This document shows positions 57,901 through 64,000 of a stretch of DNA of 64,000 nucleotides, piece after piece. The stretch is taken from NCBI GenBank assembly GCA_014607495.2, contig CP053161.1:13091115-13155114 (forward strand), given 5' to 3'. Positions within the stretch are counted from its first letter, which is position 1; each line of letters opens with the position of its first letter. The DNA is from Carposina sasakii. Its lineage: Eukaryota > Arthropoda > Insecta > Lepidoptera > Carposinidae. The translations under genes and the position numbers were made by a program. The notes beneath the pieces were generated by a model. That model did no database searches. It was not told the origin of the DNA and saw only the letters and a program-made list of their open reading frames with translations.

Positions 57901-60900
57901 AAGGCGACGTCCACCGCGTGCGGTGCAATCTGACGGATAAACGTCTCTCTTGTAGTATACTACTTTAGTTTCTATCATATAAGGCGGGAACGAGACAGAA
58001 ATATAACGCATTATAACGTTTTACAAACTTAACAACTATAGTCCCACTGTAAGATACTTAGTCTTATGCCGCGAGCAGAGGCGGCTTGTTCTAAGGAGCG
58101 CTCCCACCCACGAAGATTACATAGGCAGTCTACGCAACGGTACATATAAACATAACCTCACGCCTATGTCCCATAAGGGTAGGCAGAGACTTCAACGGTA
58201 TATAAATATATAGATAATTGAGCGGATAAACGTCAAAGTTCATAGTGTGCCTCTAATTTACATAAATCAGTGTATGTACCCTGCTTTGTGCTGAAATGTA
58301 CCTGATCGTTATGTAATTACATACTGGTGGATGACGGATGTCTGTGAGTACATACCGCTTATCTGTCAGTACATACCGCTTGTCTGTGAGTACATACCGC
58401 TTGTGTCAGTACATACCGCTTGTCTGTGAGTACATACCGCTTATCTGTGAGTACATACCGCTTGTCTGTGAGTGTACATACCGCGGGCAGCGGGTGTTAG
58501 TGTGTTTGTGTGTGTACACTGTACATACCGCGGGCGGCGGGCGCTCGTCGACGCCGGGCGGCGGCGGGTCGGCCCAGGCGGGCGGCGGCGGGGTGCTCGG
58601 CGCGGATGGCGGCGGCGCGGCGGGCAGCGGCGGGGACTCGTCCTGGAAACACAGAATACTTCATGGTACAGATCTTCAAGAGCCCTCGAGTGATAGATGG
58701 CAGTATTTTAATTTTGTTGAAGGTATGTATACAGGATAAAGATAAGGTATTAAAAATAGTGTACCTATAGAAACGTAAGTACAAAAAATGTTAGTTCCGA
58801 AATCAGGCATAGAAGTAATTTTATTAAACGGACTATACCTGTCCCTTACAGAATAGAGAGGAGCAAACATGACTAATTTAAAGTTAAAGCTAAGTATGAC
58901 TATCACAACACTCACAACCGACGTCAGCGTTACCTTGTCGAGCCCCGGATGCGGCGGCGTGGTGCATATCTCCATGTCGGTGTGCGCGGCGGCGGGGAAC
59001 TCCCACTGCTCGAGCCCGTCCTCGCGCCGGAAGCGGTAGCGCGCGTGCGGCCTGTGGGCGGGGCCGGCGTCACGGGGGGCGGGGCGACGTGTGTGATTGG
59101 CTGTATTGGTGGTGTTGTTTTGGCAGTATTGCGTGTTGAGATCCCTTTTCTGTTACTGTTAGTCCACGGGATTTGCCGAGACGATTTTTCCGATGGTAAA
59201 TAGCTTAGCCGAAAGATGAAATCGATACTGTCTAAACCAGTGGTTCCCAAAGTGGTCCAGATGGACCCCCAGGGATCCACATGAGACTCTATGGATGGGT
59301 ACGTTGGCGTGAAAAAATGGGGGTTCATAATTAATTTGTATAGGGAAATAGGCCTGTAGGGGGTCCACCAGAAACAGTTAACTTTTGAAAGGGACAATGA
59401 GAAAAAAAGTTTGGGAACCCCTGGTCTAAACCTTGACAATGCGGCCATTTTTCCAAGTCAGATAGCTTATCACACGAATAAATGCTTTGTCTATCATTAT
59501 CAAGTTTTATTCTTCTAGTAGGCTATCTGACATTTTTAAAATCAGCCCTAAGATAGAGACAGCATACACTTTATCCTTTACATAGGGTACCTATCTGACC
59601 ATTGGAAAAATCGCCCCTAAGAGCTTTTCTAATGGCCAGTTAGCCTATCTAAACGAATAAAGTTAATGTCCATCTATATTTTTTTTAAAGGAAAGCATCA
59701 TCAAATTTATCTCTCATACAGGCTTTCTGACTGTATAAAAAATCGACCCTTAGTAAATCCCGTGCACACTCACGCGCGTCCAAAAGTTTTTAACTTCTGG
59801 CTTTGTGTCAGGTTCTTTATTTAATTTATAAATGACTCTTTCTAGTATTACGGTGTAATACTGTGGTTGTCAACATTTTTAGGGTTCCGTACCTCAAAAG
59901 AAAAAACGGAACCCTTATAGGATCACTTTGTTGTCCGTCTGTCCGTCCGTCCGTCTGTCAAGACCCTTTTTCTCAGGAACGCGTGGAGGTATGAAGCTGA
60001 AATTTATATCAATTACTCAGGTCTACTGTCCCTTGAAGCTGTGAAAAAATCAAACTTCTAAGCCAACGCAATCAAAAGATACAGCCGTTTATGCCGCAAA
60101 TTTTCGACACTTGCAAGGGAATCAAAACCTACAGGGTGCTTCCCGTGAACTCAGAATCTTGAAATTTGGTACGAAACAACGTCTTATAGCATAGATAAAG
60201 GAAAAATTACGAAAACCATAAATTTTTAGTTACATCACATAATATTTTTTTTTTTAATAATTTTAAACTTACTACCCATTTCCTCATAAACGCGTAGAGG
60301 TATTAAATTGAAATTCATACCAAATACTCAGGTCTATAATACCTTTAAGCTGTAGCAAAATCAAACTTCTATGTCAACGCAATCAAAAGAAACAGCAATT
60401 TAAGCTGCATATTTTGAAACTCGCAAGTACTCGCAAGGGAATCAAAACCTAAAGGGTACTTCCAGTCGACCTAGAATCTTGAAATTTGGCATGAAGCAAC
60501 GTTTTATAGCACACATAAAGGAAAAATTCCGAAAACCTTAAATTTTTAGTTACATTACAAAATTTATATTTTTTAATAAATATAAACTTATTACTTTTTT
60601 CCTCATGAACGCGTAGACTCGATTGTCGTAATGAACGAACTTTGTAAACCTTGCAGGTTTGTACGGAACCCTCGGTGCGCGAGTCCGACTCGCACTTGGC
60701 CGGTTTTTCAATATTTACTAGTCAATGTTTGACAGTAAAATTATGATATCTCCCAATGCAAAGCAGTACTTAGCTTAGAAGTCGAATATGTATTTGACAT
60801 AATATTTCCTACTGATCAGATCCTACTTTTCAAACAAATTAATTCATTATTGGTGTATTATGAATATACCCATGTACATACAAATTATATATCCATTATA

Positions 60901-62890
60901 ATTGTATTGTAACAAAATAACATCACCACCAACCAGCCAAGCAAACAATACCATAACTTAATGACTAGCAACTCAAAACAAAATCTATCTCTGTTCATAC
61001 TTGAACCGTGCCTCCTGTATTCAGATATGTATGTTCATACAACCATATCTGCCGACTTGTGCCTACTTGCCCTAACAAACGTCGTAAGCAGGCACAAGCC
61101 AATCCAGTCTCCCGAACGATATCCCCTGGAAAAGATCAAAGTGCAATATCATAGGAGTTTTGAGAATAATAAGTGTTTTGCTCACCAAAATCCCCGGTGC
61201 GAAGATCTCGACGCCACCCGTGTTTCTTCCTCCATCTTGAAATCGCTAGTTTCATTGCTTCTTACATTTAGATGAATTTTTATAGTTAAATATATCATTA
61301 AAATCCAAAAAGTTGGTACAAACTACCAGGGTTTACTACTATGGAAATAAAGCCCAAGTTTCGTAAACTATATTTTATTACATTTCAAATGATTAATGCA
61401 GGAAAAACAACAGATTTAAATAATTGACAAGTAAACAGATAAATAGTAGACATTTTACAAAATACATAATGACAAAACTGTGAAGACAAAATATGATTTT
61501 AGCGACATACGTACCGTTAAAATAAAACCCGCAGTATTTGTAAAGTATATAACACCAAATACGCTTCTCGTAGAGTATTTTTCAGTAGCGTCTCGCGTTT
61601 ACCGGAGAAGTTTCTAAAGTATACAACATTACAACAGAACTACCTGATTAATTTTAGACTTATATTTTATCGAACCCTTGTTTTTTGGTTTCATTGGTTT
61701 TGATAAACTGAAAAGACTATGGCGTTGTATACTTTAGAAATATGCGCTGTCAAAGCTATCGCAATTGAAATCATAATACTAGACAAATATTAAAACTATT
61801 TCTATATTAACAAACGTAATAAAGTATTTTAATATAATCGAAATTAAGAATGATTTTTCGTTGTTATTTCAGACCCATTTACAAGCACTAATAAATGTCA
61901 AAGAAACATTTAAACAAGTCGACACACAAATTCGTGCCCACCAACATTGCGAACGAATACACAAAGTTTTTGTGTACGAAACTTTAAATATTTAGATAGC
62001 CATGTTTTTTTATGGAAGTTTTCTGTCAGTCCACTAGTCCGTTTTAAAATCACAGAGTTCCTAAATAACTTGGGCACATTGTTTCTTGAACCCAAAAGTC
62101 CGTATGTTTCAAACACATTTCTACCCCGATGGAGTCCAACGAAATCTAACCCAGATCGGCTTGTGTCAAAAGTAACCAAATGCCGCGACCTATTCGTTCG
62201 GTTTTTGACGACTTTAGCCGAATGCCCCGCTCGGCTTATGCTGAGTGTTTTCAAATATCGGTTTTTATCAAGTTTAGCCGCGTGTGTTTTGTCAAGCGTA
62301 AATCCGGTCTTTTGCGAACAGTTTTTCCAACATTTAACGAAATTTTCCTTCGAGAATTTGGTCAAATAGTAGGGGAAAACACGAGCGAGACATTCAGCTC
62401 TAGTCAAACACCCGATACTCCCCTCCGAAAACATAGTTTTTTCGAGTTTTCTCGGAACTGTTTGAATTGATCCTAGTATTCCCTCCCCCTTTCGATACCC
62501 TACTCCTTTTCCTATTCTCTTTGCCATTTGATTGCCTACTCCCCCTCCCATTCGACTCCCCCCTCCTATGCCCAGTCCCATTCGACAACCCCCTTGCATT
62601 CCCTCTAACATTCGATTCCTTACCCCGTCTGCCGTTCGATTCTCCCCTCGTATCCTCGATCCCTTTCGACACCCCCGTAACATTCGACTCCTTACACCCC
62701 CACCCATCAATCTCTCCCCACATTTTCCCAGCCCCGTCCGTCCCCCACTCGCGTACCTACTGAAGGCGAGCGTCCAGCCGGGCGGCGCGGCGGCGCGCTC
62801 GTGACCCGCCAGCGCGGCGCTGACGGCGCGCGCGCGCCGCTGGACGTACGCCGCGGACAGCGCGCCGCAGCGGAATGCGCTCATCAGCGT
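54852..62890 (-). CDS. FNBP4: formin-binding protein 4 orthologue, 3' half (six exons)
   Basis: Exons on the minus strand: 62890-62757, 59051-58934, 58642-58529, 57929-57846, 56076-55780 and 54947-54852, with GT/AG sites and compatible phases, giving 280 residues and a TGA at 54854. In order: an alpha-helical lead-in (AFRCGALSAAYVQRRARAVS), a WW domain split by an intron (PPGWTLAFSR / YRFRREDGLEQWEFP), a proline-rich stretch, VALGPVEEARPLTPKLK, ELMSFYNDIAEIEK with a long RD/RE/RK repeat, and SSLVAKWQQVAEEIHSD. This matches vertebrate FNBP4 around its WW domain and its SLVKKWQ tail, as remembered. FNBP4 is a WW-domain protein that binds proline-rich formin segments; its cellular role is not well fixed. 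The upstream part, with any first WW domain, lies beyond the right edge. The tail looks shorter than the vertebrate one. Confidence 0.8.
55018..55200. repeat. Rep-B end and LINE 3' UTR fragment in the FNBP4 intron
   Basis: 55018-55080 has the Rep-B end (GGGATATAGGCGTGAGATTA with (TATG)n). 55090-55200 has GAAATCTCTTGCAGAGATAA and GTACAATAAATAATAAGAAC, the same LINE 3' UTR as at 31430-31542. Confidence 0.65.
55203..55425 (+). repeat. Rep-G copy
   Basis: ACTAGCAACCGCTCACGACT, GTGTGAAGCCGGGACAGGTC, ATCAAAATCCGTTGCGTAGT. Confidence 0.65.
55434..55640 (+). repeat. Rep-A copy 4
   Basis: GATGCAGGGCTTCACTAAAA, ACCAGCTGCATCTTCTTCCG, CTAGCAACTTGTCTCTGATC. Intronic in FNBP4, reverse to gene direction. 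Confidence 0.65.
55780..56076 (-). CDS. FNBP4: FNBP4 exon with charged RD/RE/RK repeat
   Basis: 99 codons, acceptor TTTGCAG|GAATCTCC, donor AGTAAG|GTATGT. The first third has ELMSFYNDIAEIEKI, conserved in FNBP4 relatives as remembered. The rest is about 50 residues of alternating basic and acidic pairs (RDLERDSLRDLERDKERD and so on) built from an imperfect 6-nt repeat, expected to form a single charged helix or disordered linker. An ATG upstream at 56106 is in the intron and is not the start. Confidence 0.82.
56211..56283 (-). mobile_element. tRNA-like SINE head, reverse
   Basis: Minus strand: GATAGCTCAGTTGGTTAGAG and GTGAGTTCAAATCTCAC. The head belongs to the same type as 3512-3585 and 5947-6019, and is followed on that strand by an AT-rich stretch. 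The A and B boxes are good, but the anticodon arm is irregular. Confidence 0.72.
56390..57296. mobile_element. MITE-F split by a roughly 640-bp insertion
   Basis: The ends (TACAGGGTGTAACAGAAAGG; TTTTGTTACATCCTGTA) and inner hairpin match the 263-bp copy at 3118-3380. Compared with that copy, about 56450-57085 is extra. On the minus strand the left side of the insert reads AATAAATGACTTTGAATTTT, typical of a LINE 3' tail, so the insert is probably a 5'-truncated LINE on the minus strand. Confidence 0.75.
57622..57745. mobile_element. small hairpin MITE in the FNBP4 intron
   Basis: GTAAGCACAAACCTCTAG and CCGTAACGCTA face AGGTTCGTGCTTATTAC and TAGCGTTACG in inverted order. Confidence 0.6.
57846..57929 (-). 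CDS. FNBP4: FNBP4 small exon (28 codons)
   Basis: Acceptor TATCCGTCAG|ATTGCACC and donor CCAAAG|GTAAAT, both phase 0. Encodes IAPHAVDVALGPVEEARPLT then PKLKAKPK. It links the proline-rich exon to the charged exon. Confidence 0.78.
58341..58497 (-). repeat. minisatellite of splice-donor-like units
   Basis: About seven units of 18-21 bp. On the gene's strand each reads AAGCGGTATGTACTCACAGA or a close variant, i.e. a donor-like GCG|GTATGT followed by an acceptor-like CACAG. It starts within 35 bp of the true donor of the proline-rich exon, which has the same GCG|GTATGTAC sequence. Confidence 0.85.
58529..58642 (-). CDS. FNBP4: FNBP4 proline-rich exon (38 codons)
   Basis: Acceptor TGTGTTTCCAG|GAC, donor CCCGCG|GTATGT, phase 0 at both ends. 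Encodes DESPPLPAAPPPSAPSTPPP then PAWADPPPPGVDERPPPA, a candidate ligand for SH3 or WW domains. It is very GC-rich (G/C third positions almost throughout) against AT-rich introns. Open frames on the plus strand here are shadows. Confidence 0.82.
58934..59051 (-). CDS. FNBP4: FNBP4 exon with second half of the WW domain
   Basis: Acceptor CCGCCCACAG|G and donor GACAAG|GTAACG. Encodes PHARYRFRREDGLEQWEFPA then AAHTDMEICTTPPHPGLDK. The aromatic pair and the closing W-x-x-P (QWEFP) of the WW fold are visible; the first Trp lies in the previous exon. It enters in phase 2 and leaves in phase 0. Confidence 0.82.
59238..59423. mobile_element. 186-bp hAT-type MITE with perfect 8-bp duplication
   Basis: Ends CAGTGGTTCCCAAAGTGG and TTTGGGAACCCCTG, flanked by GTCTAAAC at 59230-59237 and 59424-59431. 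This is the well-known CAGTGGTTCCCAA-type hAT non-autonomous terminus. It lies 187 bp upstream of an FNBP4 exon. Confidence 0.9.
59440..59760. mobile_element. diverged palindromic repeat cluster
   Basis: Three related segments contain CAGATAGCTTATC/GGCTATCTGAC and AAAATCGCCCCTAAG-like ends in alternating orientation, which suggests nested copies of one short inverted-repeat element. A related fragment is near 20015-20055. Confidence 0.5.
59881..60710 (+). mobile_element. Rep-J interspersed element with internal duplication
   Basis: Starts AGGGTTCCGTACCTCAAAAG and ends GAGTCCGACTCGCACTTGGC then CGGTTTTT. Two about 310-bp internal units (each with CTCAGGTCTA, AATCAAACTTCTA, TCAACGCAATCAAAAGA and AATCTTGAAATTTGG) lie in tandem, with a third started. 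An ACGGAACCCT motif occurs near both ends. It is a widespread lepidopteran repeat type as I remember it; class uncertain. Confidence 0.7.
60711..61590. other. intronic stretch with unassigned open frames
   Basis: A plus-strand 104-codon frame (60961-61275) and a minus-strand pair of splice-site-bounded segments (61235-61186 and 61125-61035) are visible. Neither shows a known motif; see the findings. The rest is AT-rich intron. Confidence 0.35.
61595..61752. mobile_element. hairpin MITE
   Basis: GTTTCTAAAGTATACAAC and GTTGTATACTTTAGAAA are inverted over about 115 bp of AT-rich spacer. Confidence 0.5.
61910..62756 (-). other. open intron: read-through frame and pyrimidine-rich minisatellite
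   Basis: Directly downstream of exon 62890-62757 the intron stays open in the exon's frame for about 280 codons, to 61910. Plus-strand 62460-62730 is a degenerate minisatellite of units like CCCATTCGACTCCCCCCTCC (period roughly 25-35), which on the gene's strand encodes Gly/Arg/Met/Asn-rich repeats. It may be a retained-intron isoform or chance openness of a low-complexity tract. Confidence 0.5.
62757..62890 (-). CDS. FNBP4: FNBP4 exon with first half of the WW domain
   Basis: Acceptor GTTCTACAG|ACG (phase 0), donor TTCAGTAG|GTACGC (phase 2). Encodes TLMSAFRCGALSAAYVQRRA, then RAVSAALAGHERAAAPPGWT and LAFSR. The GAL...YV.RR segment followed by P-GW agrees with the helical region just before the FNBP4 WW domain. 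GC-rich. The previous exon could not be found before the right edge. Confidence 0.8.
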
Positions 62891-62937
62891 CTGTAGAACG
62901 ACGAAGGCTGGCTGAGTTCTTTTTTTAAATTGATATT

Positions 62938-63362
62938 TTTTTGTTGTTTAGTTTATACCGAAGGAAAGGCAAGGGGAACTAAGCCCATACAGCCATTGTC
63001 TTTAGTAAATGATTTCTGAATTTATGATGGATGATAATGATGATGATGAATGGAAACGTCGGGAAAATCCTCAAGAACAAGTGTAAAGTTAGTCAGAATG
63101 AAAAATAATTGCAGAAACAACTTACATGGGCCCATGAAGAGATCGTATTCCGGCTAAAGTTTTACTCAGCTTACCTGCATATAAAACCATGCACACGCAC
63201 TAGATTCACATCACAAGTAATCAAAATATAGCTTATCTACCAGAAAACATCACTTTACGGACACATGCAAGCCATTTCCAAATAATTTTTGATTTTCACA
63301 AGAAAATTACTATTAATAAATATTCCAGCTTTTCCCGCCGAATCTGCTAAAGCAAAGTCGCT
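62938..63362 (-). repeat. about 430-bp tandem duplication, unit 1
   Basis: GAAGGAAAGGCAAGGGGAAC, CAGCCATTGTCTTTAGTAAA, ATGAAGAGATCGTATTCC and TTCCCGCCGAATCTGCTAAA all recur in the same order in unit 2 (63375-63785). Divergence is moderate. Confidence 0.85.
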
Positions 63363-63374
63363 ACATTTTTTTTT

Positions 63375-63880
63375 TTCGTTTAGTTTATCCCGAAGGAAAG
63401 GCAAGGGGAACTAAGCCCATACAGCAATTGTCTTTAGTAAATGATTTCTGAATTTATGATGGATGATAAATAAATGATGATGAATGGAAACGCCAGGAAA
63501 ATCCTCAAAAACAAATGTGAAATTTGTGAAATTCAAAAAGATTTGCAGAAACAACTTACATGAGTCCATGAAGAGATCGTATTCCAATTAAAGTGTTACT
63601 CAGCTTACCTGCATATAAAACCATGCACAGGCACTGGATTCACATAACAAGTAAACAAACTATTACTTATCTACCAGAAAACATCACATTACTGACACAT
63701 GCAAGCCATCTACAAATAAATTTTGATTTTCACAAGAAAATTACACTACTTCCTTCTAGCTTTTCCCGCCGAATCCAAAGTCGCGACAGTGGCTGTTTGT
63801 GTTCTTTTTTATTACAAAGAAAAGACGAGGGAATCAATGTCCATACAGCCATTGTCTTTAGTAGAATGATTTCTGAATTT
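63375..63880 (-). repeat. tandem duplication, unit 2 and start of unit 3
   Basis: Unit 2 runs to about 63785. A third, diverged start (AGACGAGGGAATCAATGTCC, CAGCCATTGTCTTTAGTAGA) is at 63800-63880. All are probably in an FNBP4 intron. Confidence 0.8.
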
Positions 63881-64000
63881 ATTATTATTGTTGTTGTCAA
63901 ACCCCTGTATGTTGTTGTCGTACGCGGGAGTGAGAGAGACAAAACACACTTTTCTTCCAAACTGCGGGCAAGAGGTCAGTCTTCAGGCAGTCTTCAGTGG

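Noticed and set aside
58497..58784. Arg/Ala-rich frames on both strands around the proline-rich exon
   Set aside because: Shadows of a very GC-rich coding exon; the minus-strand splice-bounded frame explains the region.
58930..59448. 172-codon minus-strand frame
   Set aside because: It reads in a different frame from the WW-domain exon and through a hAT MITE; not protein-like.
60961..61275. 104-codon plus-strand frame in the FNBP4 intron
   Set aside because: No motif, no repeat evidence and no sign of splicing or a 3' end signal; kept only as an unassigned open frame.
62467..62804. Proline-rich plus-strand frames of 90-98 codons
   Set aside because: Caused by the pyrimidine-rich minisatellite and the antisense of an FNBP4 exon.

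Overview
This is an AT-rich, intron-containing, transposon-dense piece of animal nuclear DNA, almost certainly from a moth or butterfly. The signs are an RTE-type LINE tail that encodes the end of its ORF and then runs into a GAT/ATG microsatellite, a Mag-type LTR retrotransposon with very short LTRs, several tRNA-headed SINE families, and many copies of small inverted-repeat elements. There are no bacterial features.

Layout. 1-8.7 kb is intergenic DNA filled with MITEs and SINE-like repeats. At 8.7-13.6 kb a complete Mag-like LTR retrotransposon (8876-13246, 69-bp identical LTRs, 5-bp target duplication) sits inside an older RTE LINE fragment. 15.6-19.0 kb is an unclassified 3.46-kb element with 24-bp perfect terminal inverted repeats; it holds a decayed two-exon gene and a degenerate antisense RTE fragment. 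19-39 kb is a repeat graveyard with five repeat families in several copies and no supported host gene. At 39.1-52.9 kb lies the most unusual object: a 13.8-kb element bounded by a 6-bp duplication (GATGCA), with 0.9-kb nearly identical inverted arms starting AG and ending CT. The arms contain subterminal hairpins and short tandem repeats. Inside are a 414-bp satellite array, a hAT remnant, and one intact two-exon gene of unknown function (47673-48626, minus) between two direct repeats.

From about 54.85 kb to beyond the right edge, the minus strand carries the 3' half of one host gene that I identify as the formin-binding protein 4 (FNBP4) orthologue. Six exons join in phase and encode a WW domain, a proline-rich segment, a charged RD/RE/RK repeat and a basic C-terminus. 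Its introns hold MITEs, SINEs, a minisatellite built from a splice-donor-like unit, and an unusually long open frame running from exon into intron.

The only host gene I can support is FNBP4. The gene inside the 13.8-kb element is either transposon cargo or a captured gene. Everything else recognisable is mobile-element DNA. Repeat-family names (Rep-A, MITE-E and so on) are labels used only in this annotation.
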